A stretch of DNA of 64,000 nt from Agrobacterium tumefaciens (GTDB lineage Bacteria > Pseudomonadota > Alphaproteobacteria > Rhizobiales > Rhizobiaceae), in NCBI RefSeq assembly GCF_013337285.1, contig NZ_SUPW01000004.1, positions 186,001 to 250,000 on the forward strand, read 5' to 3'. The notes beneath the pieces were generated by a model. The model searched no databases. It was not told the DNA's origin and worked only from the letters and a program-made list of their open reading frames with translations. Below, piece after piece: positions 10,138 through 19,730 of the stretch. Within the stretch, counting starts at the first letter, position 1; every line of letters begins with the position of its first letter. Made by a program: the position numbers and the translations under genes.

Positions 10138-11027
10138 TGAACCGTGTGCAACTCTCCCAACTGGCCGTTCTCGCCGCCGTTGCCGAAGGCCGCAGCTTCC
10201 GCAAGGCCGCGGCCGAACTCGCGATAGCGCCCTCTGCCGTCAGCCATGCGGTGTCGTCGCTGGAGGCAAGCCTTGGCCTGCGCCTGCTTCATCGTACCAC
10301 CCGCAGCGTCTCGCCGACAGAGGAGGGCAGGCGGCTTCTCGAAACACTGGGTCCGGCGCTCGCCGATATCGATGCGGTCATCGAGACGCTTGCCGAGCAT
10401 GGTGGGAGACCGGCCGGTCCCTTGCGCATCACCCTGCCGCGACTGGCGGCCGAGGATCTCATCGTGCCGCGGTTGGGCGAGTTCCTGCGGCTATATCCCG
10501 ATATTTCGCTCGAAATCTCAACGGATGATCGTTTCGAAGATATCGTCGCAAAGGGGTTCGACGCCGGTCTGCGGCTCGGGGAACACCTCGATGCGGATAT
10601 GATTGCGGTGAAAGCCAGCGGCGCGTGGCGCGGCGCGATTGTTGGTTCTCCGTTCTATTTTGCGGAAAATCCACCGCCACGCGATCCCAGGGAGCTCATC
10701 CGGCATCGCTGCATTCGCCGGCGTTTCGCCAGCGGGCTTATCTACCGCTGGGAGCTGGAGAAGGACGGCAAGCCGCTGGTGGTCGATGTCCAGGGACCCT
10801 TGATCCTGTCGGACCAGAGCCTCATTCGTCGGGCGGCAATCGACGGGGCAGGGCTTGCCTTTGTTTTCGAGCAGCGCGTCGAGGACGATATCAGGGAGGG
10901 CCGGCTCATCCGTGTGCTGGACGACTGGTGCGCGCCGTTTGACGGCTTTTACATCTATTATCCCTCGCGCCGGCAGATGCGCCCGGCGCTGAGGGCTTTC
11001 GTCGATTTTTTTCGCTTCAAAGCATGA
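10137..11027 (+). CDS. LysR family transcriptional regulator
   Basis: 296 residues from the ATG at 10137. The frame is open further upstream, but only here does the normal LysR N terminus begin (NRVQLSQLAVLAAVAEGRSF). The winged HTH covers about residues 1-60 (KAAAELAIAPSAVSHAVSSLE), and the effector-binding domain, about 90-296, resembles the CrgA/YafC group that uses aldehydes or quinones. It is divergent from an aldo/keto reductase, the usual target arrangement for this group. The palindrome at 10117-10137 touches the start codon, which suggests autorepression and possibly a very short mRNA leader. Confidence 0.88.
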
Positions 11028-11471
11028 TCAGAACTTGATGCGATAGCGTATATGGCCGTCGCTCTTCACGTAGCTGTCATAGAGCTTCTGAGCACGGTGA
11101 TTGTGCTCGTCGGTGTTCCAGTAAAGCCGTGACCAGCCCTTTTCCTTGCAGATACCGATGAGGTCGTCCATCAGCGCCCGGCCTGTCCCCTTGCCACGGA
11201 TTTCACCATCGACATACAAGTCTTCCAGATAGCAATCCGGTGTCTTCACCCAGGTGGAGTCATGAAAGTGATGAATGGCGAAACCGGCCATCTGGTCGCC
11301 CAGCGAAGCCACACGCATGGACACGCGTGATGCAGGATCAAGGATGCGTGCCCAGGTGTGGTCGGTCACGTCATCGGCAAGTTCAACCTCATAAAAGGCG
11401 AGATAATCGTTCCACAGTCGCAGCCATTCCGCCCGGTCAGCCGGCTGCGCATCACGAATTATAAGCTCCAT
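11028..11471 (-). CDS. GNAT family N-acetyltransferase
   Basis: 147 residues. The acetyl-CoA binding motif A is clear in YVDGEIRGKGTGRALMDDL (R-G-K-G-T-G), followed by GWSRLYWNTDEHNHRAQKLYDS, the pattern of the spermidine/aminoglycoside-like GNAT subgroup. It begins one base after the stop of the aldo/keto reductase at 11473 and is translationally linked to it. It is convergent with LysR, with no spacer. The acceptor substrate is unknown. Confidence 0.85.
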   Translation of the reverse strand: MELIIRDAQPADRAEWLRLWNDYLAFYEVELADDVTDHTWARILDPASRVSMRVASLGDQMAGFAIHHFHDSTWVKTPDCYLEDLYVDGEIRGKGTGRALMDDLIGICKEKGWSRLYWNTDEHNHRAQKLYDSYVKSDGHIRYRIKF

Positions 11472-11472
11472 C

Positions 11473-12423
11473 TTATGCGCCTGCCTTGTCGAGAAGGGTC
11501 ATCATTTCATCGGTCAGTTTCAGCTCGACGGCACGTTTGAAGCTTTCAAGCTGCGACAGGCTGGTGGCGCTGGCAATCGGCGCGGTTATCGCCTTTTTCC
11601 GCAATAGCCAGGCGAGCGCGATATCGGCAAGCTTGGCCCCTGTCTGCACCGCTACAGCATCCATCGCGCCCAGAAGGGCAAGGCCGCGCGTGTTGACATA
11701 TTCGCCGACGCGATAGCTGCGGGCGACGCCTTCCGTATCGGCCTTGGCGCGGTACTTCCCGGTCAGGAAGCCGGCGGCGAGGCTGTAATAATTGATGACG
11801 CCAATCTCTTCTTTCACACAAAGATCGGCAAGCGGACCTTCGAAATCCGCGCGGTTATAGAGATTATATTCCGGCTGCAGCACGTCATAACGCGGAAGAT
11901 TGTTTTTCGCAGCCGTATCAAGCGCATCCTGAAGCTGGCTGGCGGAATAGTTGGAGCAACCAATCGCCCGGATTTTTCCCTGTTCCTTCAGCTTTGCAAA
12001 GGCGGCAAGCGTCTCTTCCAGCGGCACGTCGGCATCCGGCTTGTGGGCGAGATAAAGGTCGATATAGTCGGTTTGAAGCCGTTTCAGCGAAGCATCGACA
12101 GCCTCTGCGATCCACTTGGCGCTGAGGCCGGTCTTCTGGCCGCGATTGTCGAAACCGACCTTGGTGACGATCACCGCATCCTCGCGCTTGATGCTCGATT
12201 GCTTCAGCCATTTGCCGATGATGGCCTCGGACTCGCCGCCCTCATGCCCGTCCACCCAGGCGGAATAGACATCCGCCGTGTCGATGGCGTTGAACCCTGC
12301 ATCGAAAAAAGCGTCGAGCAGGGCAAAGGAAGTCTTCTCATCCGCTGTCCAGCCGAACACGTTGCCGCCGAAGACGATCGGGGCGATGGAGAGGCCGGTG
12401 CGGCCGAGGTTTCGTTTTTCCAC
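11473..12423 (-). CDS. Aldo/keto reductase (YajO/YhdN-like)
   Basis: 316 residues. MEKRNLGRTGLSIAPIVFGG is a typical AKR N terminus. The tetrad is visible as Asp48 and Tyr53 (AIDTADVYS), Lys88 (VIVTKVGF) and His in LYLAHKPD. APIASATSLSQLE near the C terminus is the cofactor-binding loop. It is first in a two-gene unit with the GNAT gene. It is unlike the AKR at 9019 in detail, so the two are not recent duplicates. Confidence 0.87.
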   Translation of the reverse strand: MEKRNLGRTGLSIAPIVFGGNVFGWTADEKTSFALLDAFFDAGFNAIDTADVYSAWVDGHEGGESEAIIGKWLKQSSIKREDAVIVTKVGFDNRGQKTGLSAKWIAEAVDASLKRLQTDYIDLYLAHKPDADVPLEETLAAFAKLKEQGKIRAIGCSNYSASQLQDALDTAAKNNLPRYDVLQPEYNLYNRADFEGPLADLCVKEEIGVINYYSLAAGFLTGKYRAKADTEGVARSYRVGEYVNTRGLALLGAMDAVAVQTGAKLADIALAWLLRKKAITAPIASATSLSQLESFKRAVELKLTDEMMTLLDKAGA

Positions 12424-12533
12424 GGGGAATGCTCCTGTTGCTGACTTTGTGGCAAGGTTAGCAACTGCTCATCCGCATAACCATTCAATTCCTTTGATGG
12501 CACTCATCAGGCAATGGACGGAAGTTGACGAGA

Positions 12534-13517
12534 TCAGCTCCGGTAGCCTCGATAGTGGCTGGGCGGGAGGCGATTATGCTGTTGCCACACACGCCGCAAA
12601 TGCCGGGCGGAGGCAAAACCCGCCCGTTCGGCGATGGACTCCATATCGAGGCGGCTGTTGGCGAGAATATCGCGGGCGAGATTGACCCGCATCAGGTTCA
12701 CATAGTCGATGACGCTGATGCCGGTATGTTCGCGAAACAGGCGAGACAGGTGCCTTTCGCTAAGGGCCGCAATATTGGCCAGATTTTCCAGCGACCAGTC
12801 CCGTGCGGGTTCGGCCATCACCCGGTCCTGCACGCGGTGAATGGCGGGGTGCATGTGGTTACGGCCTGTCAGCCACGGCGAAATTTGCGGATCGCTGCCG
12901 TTGCGCCTGAGATAGACAACCATGGTTTTTGCTATGCGCGCCGCAACGGCCGGGGATGTCAGCCGGGAAACCACATGCAGCATGAGATCGATGCCGGTGG
13001 AGATGCCCGCACTCGAGAAGCGGTTGCCATCCTCGACGAACAGTCGGTTTTCGGCCACCTGGGACAACGGCGCGATGCGTCGCAGCGCCTCGATGCAATC
13101 GGCATGCGTCGTGCAGCTTCGCCCGTCGAAAAGTCCGGCCTCTCCCGCCAGCAACGCGCCGGAGCAGATGGAAATGACGGTGGTGTCGATACGCGCGACG
13201 CGACCCAGCCATGCCGTCAATGCCTGCCGCTCCCGCCGCGTTTCCGGTTCACTCTCGGAACGCGATGTGCTGCCGGAGATCAGCAGGAACGCATTTTCCG
13301 GAAGTGCCGTCGGCAGGGGCTCCAGCCCGCAAAGGTCAAGGCCGATCGAGGATTGTTGCTTGTCCCTTGCAGCAATGTAGCGGCAGTCGAAAAATATGTC
13401 GCTCTGCTCGTCGTTGGCATAGCCGATTACCTGCAAGGGGCCGGCAATATCAAGCAGCAGTGCGTGCGGCGGCACAAGCGTATAAAAGGGAATAATGCGT
13501 GTGCCGCCTCTATCCAT
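12534..13517 (-). CDS. GlxA-type AraC family regulator with DJ-1/PfpI domain
   Basis: 327 residues. The N-terminal half (about 8-175) is a DJ-1/PfpI-like domain with the nucleophile-elbow Cys in VISICSGALLAGEAGL. The C-terminal part (about 215-320) is an AraC/XylS double HTH (LSERHLSRLFREHTGIS and ARHLRRVWQQH). Members of this class regulate catabolism of amines, betaines or nitriles. It overlaps the upstream isochorismatase-like gene by one base (stop/start fusion), so the two form one transcript and likely one pathway. Confidence 0.87.
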   Translation of the reverse strand: MDRGGTRIIPFYTLVPPHALLLDIAGPLQVIGYANDEQSDIFFDCRYIAARDKQQSSIGLDLCGLEPLPTALPENAFLLISGSTSRSESEPETRRERQALTAWLGRVARIDTTVISICSGALLAGEAGLFDGRSCTTHADCIEALRRIAPLSQVAENRLFVEDGNRFSSAGISTGIDLMLHVVSRLTSPAVAARIAKTMVVYLRRNGSDPQISPWLTGRNHMHPAIHRVQDRVMAEPARDWSLENLANIAALSERHLSRLFREHTGISVIDYVNLMRVNLARDILANSRLDMESIAERAGFASARHLRRVWQQHNRLPPSHYRGYRS

Positions 13518-14077
13518 CAGGCTGCTTCTTTCAGGGTTGTAAGCGCGTCCTTCACTGTGGCGATGCGTGCGAAGCGGCCGGCCAGCACCAGCTCGGTGCG
13601 TTTGCGAATATCGTCGGCGCTGAACACTGTGCCGGAGACGTGCGTCATCGGAAAGGTCAACGTCGCCTCGGTGACGTAATCGACGCTATAGCCGAGATCG
13701 GAAGCGTGCCGCGTGGTCGTTTCGCAGCATTGTTCGGTGCGGATGCCCGAGACGATCAGCCGATTGATGCCCCTCTGTGTCAGCCAGATTTCAAGGCCGG
13801 TGCCGGCAAAAGCCGAATGACGGTTCTTGTGGAAGGTCACGTCGGGCACGATTTCCACACCCTCCAGCGCACGGACATAGCCGCTGTCTTTCGAGAAGGC
13901 CTTGTCGCCATCAACATGGAAGATTTGCACAACGGGAATTCCCGCGGCCATGGCGCCGTCAATCAACCCCTGCTGTTTCTCCAGATAGGTAGCAAGTCCG
14001 CTGTCCTCGAAATAAGGGGTGTGCCGAAAGGATTCCTGAACGTCGATAACGAGCAGTGCGGTGTGAGAAGAGGACAT
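13517..14077 (-). CDS. Isochorismatase-like cysteine hydrolase
   Basis: 186 residues. The catalytic triad of the cysteine hydrolase superfamily is visible: Asp12 (LLVIDVQESF), a Lys in VTFHKNRHSAFAGTGL, and the Cys of GIRTEQCCETTTRHA. The family hydrolyses C-N bonds in amides or isochorismate-like ethers. Without entB/dhb genes nearby, an amidase or nicotinamidase-like role is more likely than siderophore synthesis. The downstream GlxA-type regulator starts at its stop codon. The promoter lies in 14078-14260, shared divergently with the Gfo/Idh gene. Confidence 0.83.
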   Translation of the reverse strand: MSSSHTALLVIDVQESFRHTPYFEDSGLATYLEKQQGLIDGAMAAGIPVVQIFHVDGDKAFSKDSGYVRALEGVEIVPDVTFHKNRHSAFAGTGLEIWLTQRGINRLIVSGIRTEQCCETTTRHASDLGYSVDYVTEATLTFPMTHVSGTVFSADDIRKRTELVLAGRFARIATVKDALTTLKEAA

Positions 14078-14260
14078 TTCATGTTTCTCCGTTGGGTTTA
14101 TTCATAGCATAATTCCCCTTTCTGACTTTCGATAAAAGCAACAACGCTGACAAAGGCAGGACACATCCGGCCATATTTTATAGTGATCGGACTTTGCCGG
14201 CTTGCCCCACGGTGCCGGGGTGGTAAGTTTCCGAAGAAATGGCAGAGTGGGAGAACGGGA

Positions 14261-15244
14261 ATGCTGCGCTTCGGTATAATCTCAACGGCGAAAATCGCTC
14301 AGGATCACGTCATTCCGGCAATACAGGATGCGCAAAACTGTGTTGTAAGCGCTATCGCCAGCCGCGATCACGCCAAGGCGCGTGCGGTCGCAGACCGTTT
14401 TTCCGTGCCGCATGCCTTTGGTTCCTATGAGGAGATGCTGGCGTCGGATGTCATCGATGCGGTCTATATTCCGCTTCCAACCGCGCAGCATGTGGAATGG
14501 AGCATCAAGGCGGCCGATGCGGGCAAGCATGTTCTGTGCGAAAAGCCGATTGCGCTGAAAGCGGACGAGATCGATACGCTTATCGCCGCGCGCGACCGCA
14601 ACGGCGTTATTGTGTCCGAGGCGTTCATGGTCACCTATGCGCCGGTCTGGGCCAAGGTGAAGGAGTTGCTGGCAACGGGCGCCATCGGTAAGCTGAAACA
14701 TGTGCAGGGCGCTTTCAGCTATTTCAATCGCGATCCCGGCAACATGCGCAATATTCCCGAACTGGGTGGTGGCGCCCTGCCGGATATCGGTGTCTACCCG
14801 ACCATCGTGACCCGTTTTGCCACCGGCGCGGAGCCGAAGCGGGTGCAGGCCACGGTTGAGCGCGACAGGCAATTCGGCACCGACATCTATTCCAGCGTTA
14901 GGGCAGATTTCGGCGATTTCGAACTGAGCTTTTATCTCGCCACACAACTTGCCGCCCGCCAGCTCATGGTCTTCCACGGCACGGATGGTTACATCGAGGT
15001 CAAATCTCCCTTCAACGCCAATCGCTGGGGTGCGGAAGAGATCGAGCTGACCAATCAGGCCCATAACCAGTCGCAAGTCTTCAGGTTTCAGGATAGCCGT
15101 CAATACAAGCTGGAGGCGGAGGCTTTTGCCCGGGCGGCGAAGGGTGAGGGCGAAGTCGTCACTCTGGAAAGCTCAAGGAAGAACCAGCTTTTCATCGACG
15201 CCATTTACCGGGCGGCTGAAAAAGACGGCTGGGAAACGGTTTAG
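14261..15244 (+). CDS. Gfo/Idh/MocA family oxidoreductase
   Basis: 327 residues from the ATG at 14261, preceded by GGGAGAACGGGA. The frame is open upstream to 14183 but lacks family similarity there. The N-terminal Rossmann fold ([19 protein letters not shown]) binds NAD(P), EKP in CEKPIAL (about 94-99) is the conserved Lys motif, and the C-terminal alpha/beta domain begins around 125. Substrates are usually sugars or inositols, and nothing in the neighbourhood narrows this. The last four bases overlap the convergent gene at 15241. Confidence 0.87.
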   Translation: MLRFGIISTAKIAQDHVIPAIQDAQNCVVSAIASRDHAKARAVADRFSVPHAFGSYEEMLASDVIDAVYIPLPTAQHVEWSIKAADAGKHVLCEKPIALKADEIDTLIAARDRNGVIVSEAFMVTYAPVWAKVKELLATGAIGKLKHVQGAFSYFNRDPGNMRNIPELGGGALPDIGVYPTIVTRFATGAEPKRVQATVERDRQFGTDIYSSVRADFGDFELSFYLATQLAARQLMVFHGTDGYIEVKSPFNANRWGAEEIELTNQAHNQSQVFRFQDSRQYKLEAEAFARAAKGEGEVVTLESSRKNQLFIDAIYRAAEKDGWETV

Positions 15245-15612
15245 TCGCGATCCAGCCGCTGCCTTTGAAGCCGCCAGTAGCCGTAAAGCGCCAGTGCCAA
15301 TGCGGCGAGCGCTGAAAGGGCAAGCGGGATAAGTGGCTGCACCAGCGGATTGCGCCATTGTAGCAGGGCAAACAGCGCAACGCCGACGATACGGGAGGTA
15401 AGTGTAACGGCTTTCGTGAGAAATCCGCTCACCCTCCCGGATGTATCGCCCTTTGAACGGTTCAGCTGCCAGCTTGCCGCCAGCCCTGCCGCAGCACCGG
15501 GCAGGCGGGCGGCCAACGGATCGATACCGATATAAAAAATCAGCAGACAGGTCACGGCAAGGTCAACGGCCAGTCCGTAAATCTCCGTCAGCGCAAAGTG
15601 GGGAAGCCTCAA
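15241..15612 (-). CDS. GtrA-like small membrane protein
   Basis: 123 residues with four predicted membrane helices (about 10-30, 34-50, 68-85 and 92-113) and a basic tail. The second helix ends in [11 protein letters not shown], which recalls the conserved TWxxNRxxTF of GtrA-like proteins, which are associated with moving lipid-linked sugars. No glycosyltransferase gene is adjacent, so the assignment rests on this motif and topology alone. Confidence 0.6.
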   Translation of the reverse strand: MRLPHFALTEIYGLAVDLAVTCLLIFYIGIDPLAARLPGAAAGLAASWQLNRSKGDTSGRVSGFLTKAVTLTSRIVGVALFALLQWRNPLVQPLIPLALSALAALALALYGYWRLQRQRLDRD

Positions 15613-15624
15613 GGCCGTTAGCTT

Positions 15625-15867
15625 TTAAAGCGTCGGCTGAGTGGAGCGCGGGCGTTGCAGCACGAGAAGGCCGATGACGACACCGACGACGCCGAAATTA
15701 TAACCGGCGAGCGCCAGGAGCAGCGACATCAACGGCACGGCTGTCGAAGAAAGCGCCATCGCTATGCCATAAGCGCCGATAATCATCATGCAGATGAAAA
15801 TGATGCTGAAGACAGAACGCAACGCAACTGCGGTGACGCCAAGCACTGTGGCGGTAAGAAAAATCAT
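15625..15867 (-). CDS. Small hypothetical membrane protein
   Basis: 80 residues, mostly hydrophobic, with two or three membrane spans (about 1-20, 22-45, 47-70) and a short polar C-terminal tail (QRPRSTQPTL). It lies 12 bases upstream of the GtrA-like gene on the same strand, so the two are likely co-transcribed. I do not recognise the family. A divergent promoter region of 190 bases separates it from xseA. Confidence 0.55.
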   Translation of the reverse strand: MIFLTATVLGVTAVALRSVFSIIFICMMIIGAYGIAMALSSTAVPLMSLLLALAGYNFGVVGVVIGLLVLQRPRSTQPTL

Positions 15868-16057
15868 GGATGCCGCCTCCTCTTTGGTTGCCGGGCCCGG
15901 GACAAGACCTAGCGTCTTCTTCCCTAACGAACCCTTGTTTTCTCCTCCGTTCCCTGTTTTCCTAACTCGTTAGTTGAGGATATGGTTTCATCGCCGTTAA
16001 AATCGGGCTGGCGAGCACCGGCATTTCCGAATCGACGGGTTTTGGTTACAAACGGTC

Positions 16058-17656
16058 ATGAGCGATATCTTCTCCCACGCCGCATTGAGCAATCTTGCCG
16101 AGTTCTCGGTGTCCGAACTGTCGGGTTCCATCAAACGCACGGTGGAGACGGCTTTCGAGCAGGTGCGGGTGCGCGGCGAGATTTCCGGCTATCGCGGCCC
16201 GCATTCTTCCGGCCACGCTTATTTCTCGCTGAAGGACGATCGCGCCCGCATCGATGCGGTGATCTGGAAAGGCACGTTTTCGCGGCTGAAGTTTCGCCCG
16301 GAAGAAGGCATGGAAGTGATTGCGACGGGCAAGGTCACCACCTTTCCCGGTTCCTCGAAATACCAGATCGTCATCGAAAGCCTCGAGCCGGCCGGTGCCG
16401 GCGCACTGATGGCGCTGCTGGAAGATCGCCGCCGGCGTCTGGCGGCGGAAGGGCTTTTCGATCCGGCCCGCAAGCGCCGCCTGCCATTCATGCCGCATGT
16501 CATCGGCGTCGTTACCTCGCCCACGGGCGCGGTCATTCGCGATATTCTTCACCGCATTTCGGATCGGTTTCCGGTCCATGTCGTCGTCTGGCCGGTCAAG
16601 GTGCAGGGCGAAGGTTCTGGCGAGGAGATTGCGAACGCCATTCGTGGTTTTAATGCGCTGAAGATCGGTGGCGAGATTGCCCGTCCTGACGTGCTGATTG
16701 TCGCGCGTGGTGGCGGCAGTCTGGAGGACCTCTGGAGTTTCAACGACGAAATCGTCGTGCGCGCCGCGGCGGAAAGTGAAATTCCGCTGATTTCCGCCGT
16801 CGGACACGAGACGGATACGACATTGATCGACTATGCCGCCGATGTTCGCGCACCGACGCCGACGGGAGCGGCCGAAATGGCCGTGCCGGTGCGTGCCGAG
16901 CTTGAGGCGCAGCTTTCCGGGCTCGCTGCCCGTCTTTCCGGCTCGGTATCGCGGCAGATGGACAATCGCCGTCAGGGCCTGCGGGCGCTGGTGCGGGCGC
17001 TGCCATCGCTCGACCAACTTCTGGCCCTGCCGCGCCGCCGTTTCGACGAAGCGGCAAGCGGTCTCGGCCGTGGGCTTGAAATGACCACGCTGAACAAGCG
17101 TCGCGCCTTTGAGCGCTCCGCTTCGGGGCTTCGGCCGGAAACCCTTCTGAACGGTCTCAAACACCACAGGCAACGGATCACCGAGCGCATGCACCGGGCC
17201 GAAGCTTTGGTGGAACGCCGCCTGTTGCAGGGGAAAGGCCGCGTCGATGCCTTCGACTCCGCGCTGCGTTCACTGCCCGCCCGCCTGCTTGGCCAGCTGG
17301 AGCGGCAGAAGGAACGGGTCGTCACCGCCGCGCGCCGCGCCGATACCGCCGTCCTGCATCGCATGGCGCAGAACCGCGCGGGCCTTGCCGCCCACAACCG
17401 TATCCTGCAGTCGCTCTCCTACAAGAACGTGCTCAATCGCGGTTACGCTGTGATCCGCGATGAGGAAAACCGGCCGCTGACCCGCGCTGTCGCCATTGCC
17501 TCCGGCGCTGTCGTATCGATGGAATTTGCCGATGGCAGGGTCTCCGCCATCACGACGGGTGAGGGGACGCCGTTCCCGGATGCTGCCGCCGCACAAAAAA
17601 AGAAGCCGACGAAACCGGCTTCTTCAGGCCCCGGCAATCAGGGCAGTCTGTTTTGA
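16058..17656 (+). CDS. xseA: Exodeoxyribonuclease VII large subunit
   Basis: 532 residues, longer than the 456 of E. coli because of extended C-terminal coiled coil and tail. The N-terminal OB fold (about 10-105; [34 protein letters not shown]) binds ssDNA. The catalytic core carries [32 protein letters not shown] and [17 protein letters not shown]. The small subunit xseB is not in the window. The 3' end encodes a lysine-rich tail whose DNA doubles as the terminator of the convergent gene at 17657. Confidence 0.95.
   Translation: MSDIFSHAALSNLAEFSVSELSGSIKRTVETAFEQVRVRGEISGYRGPHSSGHAYFSLKDDRARIDAVIWKGTFSRLKFRPEEGMEVIATGKVTTFPGSSKYQIVIESLEPAGAGALMALLEDRRRRLAAEGLFDPARKRRLPFMPHVIGVVTSPTGAVIRDILHRISDRFPVHVVVWPVKVQGEGSGEEIANAIRGFNALKIGGEIARPDVLIVARGGGSLEDLWSFNDEIVVRAAAESEIPLISAVGHETDTTLIDYAADVRAPTPTGAAEMAVPVRAELEAQLSGLAARLSGSVSRQMDNRRQGLRALVRALPSLDQLLALPRRRFDEAASGLGRGLEMTTLNKRRAFERSASGLRPETLLNGLKHHRQRITERMHRAEALVERRLLQGKGRVDAFDSALRSLPARLLGQLERQKERVVTAARRADTAVLHRMAQNRAGLAAHNRILQSLSYKNVLNRGYAVIRDEENRPLTRAVAIASGAVVSMEFADGRVSAITTGEGTPFPDAAAAQKKKPTKPASSGPGNQGSLF
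17595..17624 (-). terminator. Minus-strand intrinsic terminator inside the xseA reading frame
   Basis: Read on the minus strand, AAGAAGCCG / CGGCTTCTT forms a 9-bp stem with a 7-base loop followed by TTTTTTT (complement of 17595-17601). It lies 33 bases past the stop of the dehydratase gene at 17657. On the plus strand the same bases encode the KKKPTKPAS tail of XseA. Confidence 0.72.
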
Positions 17657-18859
17657 TCAGATCGATGCCGCATCCGAAAAACGGCGGCTGACGGTGAAGG
17701 TTTTTTCGATATCGGGATGCAGTTCCATGCCAAGGCCGGCCCCCGGCGGCACGGTGATCATGCCGTTTTTCACTTCCGGCAATGCGGTCACGAGATCGCG
17801 ATACCAGGTCTTGTAGAAGGCGCGCACGCTTTCCTGCACCAGCGCATTCGGCGCATTGAGCGACAGATGCGTGGAGGCGCAAAGCACCACCGGCCCGGTG
17901 CAATCATGCGGCGCGACCGGCAGATGCCAGGCCTCTGCCATGGAGGCGATCTTGCGAGCTTCCGAAAGCCCGCCGCACCAGCTGATGTCAAGCATCACCA
18001 CGCCGGCAGCACCGGTTTCCAGCAGGTCGCGGAAGGCCCAGCGGGAACCCAGCGTTTCGGATGCGGAAATCGGCGCGGGCGAGACGGCGGCATACCGCGT
18101 CAGGCTGGAAAGACTGTCCATCTTGATCGGGTCTTCATGCCAGAAGGTCTGGTATGGCGTGAGCGCCTTGGCGATCTGCATGGCGGGCAAAAGCTGCCAC
18201 ATGGAGTGAAACTCCACCATGATATCCATCTTGTCGCCGACTGCCTTGCGGATTTTTTCAAACGGCTCGAGCGCGCTTTTCAGGTCCGGCATCGAGATAT
18301 ATTGTCCGCGTGTCTTCTCCGCCGCCGCATCGAAAGGCCAGATCTTCATGGCCGTAATGCCGTCTTCCAGCAGCGAATGGGCAAGCTCATCGGCCCTGTG
18401 CAGGAAGCCGTTGAGGTCATCGTAATCCTTGCCGGCGGACAGGCCGTAATTGGCCGTCTGCTGGCCGGTGGCCTTCTTGATATATTCGGTGCCGGCGCAG
18501 GTATTGTAGGTGCGGATTTCCTTGCGGCTGAAACCGCCAAGCAGCTGGGCGATCGGCTGGTTGGTGGCCTTGCCGAAAATATCCCATAGCGCGATATCGA
18601 AGGCCGAATTGCCGCGCACTTCCGCACCCGATGAACGGAAACCCAGATACCCGACGAGATCCTGCGCCAGAAGGTCGATCTGCAGCGGATCGCGGCCGAT
18701 CACGCGGGGCGCGATATATTCGTGCACATAGGTTTCGACGGTCTCGGCACCGTAGAAAGTTTCGCCAAGGCCGGTAATGCCCTCATCGGTATGGACCAGA
18801 ACCCAGAGCAGGTTTGCCCGTTCCGCCACGCGGACGGTCTCGAGTTTCGTAATTTTCAT
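17657..18859 (-). CDS. Enolase-superfamily sugar acid dehydratase (mandelate racemase/muconate lactonizing family)
   Basis: 400 residues. The N-terminal capping domain (about 1-115) and TIM barrel are complete. Active-site strands show a Lys in AMKIWPFD, metal ligands in VEFHSMW, HEDPI and SASETLG, and the catalytic His in VAPHDCTGP. The His two residues after the first Glu ligand resembles D-galactonate-type dehydratases, which use it as the general acid. KIW replaces KxK, so racemase chemistry is less likely. The upstream FCD regulator on the same strand, 54 bases away, probably senses the sugar acid or a product. No transporter or aldolase gene is nearby. The stop is one base after that of xseA. 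Confidence 0.82.
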   Translation of the reverse strand: MKITKLETVRVAERANLLWVLVHTDEGITGLGETFYGAETVETYVHEYIAPRVIGRDPLQIDLLAQDLVGYLGFRSSGAEVRGNSAFDIALWDIFGKATNQPIAQLLGGFSRKEIRTYNTCAGTEYIKKATGQQTANYGLSAGKDYDDLNGFLHRADELAHSLLEDGITAMKIWPFDAAAEKTRGQYISMPDLKSALEPFEKIRKAVGDKMDIMVEFHSMWQLLPAMQIAKALTPYQTFWHEDPIKMDSLSSLTRYAAVSPAPISASETLGSRWAFRDLLETGAAGVVMLDISWCGGLSEARKIASMAEAWHLPVAPHDCTGPVVLCASTHLSLNAPNALVQESVRAFYKTWYRDLVTALPEVKNGMITVPPGAGLGMELHPDIEKTFTVSRRFSDAASI

Positions 18860-18913
18860 GAAGTGTCTCCTCCAGAGGCAGGCAGTTTTCCGTCTGGAAC
18901 TGCGTTGAAAAAA

Positions 18914-19621
18914 TCAGGCGATGCCGGCGGCGAGAAGCGCATGCACGCTTTCATCGAAATGCCGCGCCATAAGCGTTGAAGCGGTTTGCGGATCGCCGGC
19001 GGCAATAGCCTGCCCGATGGCGACGTGAAGCTCGCCGGCTGCGTGACGCTGGGCGTCAGATGTCCGGCTTTTCCAGCCGATCGGCCATGTCTGGCGCGTC
19101 ACATTCTGGAAAGCGCCGAGAATGAGCTCGAAAACCGGGTTCTTGGAGGCCCGGGCGACGGCGAGGTGGAAAGCAAGGTCATGCTCCATGACTTTGTCGT
19201 TGTCGCCGAAGTCCCGTTCCATATTATTGGCATGGTCGAGAATGGTGAGCGCTTCCGTATCGGTGCGCCTGAGTGCCGCGAGCGTCACGGTTCTGACCTC
19301 GATGGTACGGCGCACGTCGTAAATCTGCTGGATGTTGATCTGCTCGGTATGAATGCCATGCTCGAACATCAGCGACATCGCCCCATGATCGAGCGTTGCC
19401 ACGGTGGCGCGCTTGCCGGCGCTGACATCGATCAGCCGCATGGCCGAAAGGGACCGGAAAGCTTCGCGAACGACGGTGCGTGAGACGCCTAGCTGCTGGG
19501 AAAGCGAAAGTTCGCTCGGCAGTTTCGCGCCGGGGGCCAGTTCGTTTTCGCGGATATGGCGGGTGATTGCGCCGATCGTGCTGCTGACGAGACCGGTTTC
19601 ATGGGAAATGGCGTTATACAT
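18914..19621 (-). CDS. FadR-subfamily GntR transcriptional regulator (FCD domain)
   Basis: 235 residues. The winged HTH occupies about residues 12-78 (LAPGAKLPSELSLSQQLGVSRTVVREAFRSLSAMRLID). The C-terminal all-helical FCD domain (about 95-225) keeps the Asp/His metal ligands typical of the family (D of YDVRRTIE, H of MEHDLAFHLAVA, H of ELHVAI). Such regulators bind carboxylic or sugar acids. It probably controls the downstream dehydratase gene and itself, through the palindrome at 19631-19647, 10 bases upstream of its start. Confidence 0.88.
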   Translation of the reverse strand: MYNAISHETGLVSSTIGAITRHIRENELAPGAKLPSELSLSQQLGVSRTVVREAFRSLSAMRLIDVSAGKRATVATLDHGAMSLMFEHGIHTEQINIQQIYDVRRTIEVRTVTLAALRRTDTEALTILDHANNMERDFGDNDKVMEHDLAFHLAVARASKNPVFELILGAFQNVTRQTWPIGWKSRTSDAQRHAAGELHVAIGQAIAAGDPQTASTLMARHFDESVHALLAAGIA

Positions 19622-19630
19622 TTTTCCTCC

Positions 19631-19647
19631 AACCTGTAGTACAGGTT
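19631..19647. promoter_or_regulatory. FCD/GntR operator
   Basis: AACCTGT-AGT-ACAGGTT is a perfect 7-3-7 inverted repeat with the GTA-N-TAC core seen in many FadR/FCD operators. It lies 10 bases upstream of the regulator start codon, fitting autorepression. Confidence 0.7.
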
Positions 19648-19730
19648 TATGGAAAATTGCTTACAGGAATTTTTATACCGAAACAAGCGGTCATCGCTGG
19701 TTTGATTGGATGTTTGTCTGATCCGTGAAC

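Noticed and set aside
13517-14077. Siderophore (isochorismatase, EntB-like) function for the cysteine hydrolase
   Set aside because: No carrier domain and no siderophore genes nearby; an amidase-type hydrolase with a GlxA regulator is a better reading.
15962-15973. CTAAC-tc-GTTAG dyad between a small membrane protein gene and xseA
   Set aside because: Only 5-bp arms, no adjacent regulator gene and no second copy; too weak to call an operator.
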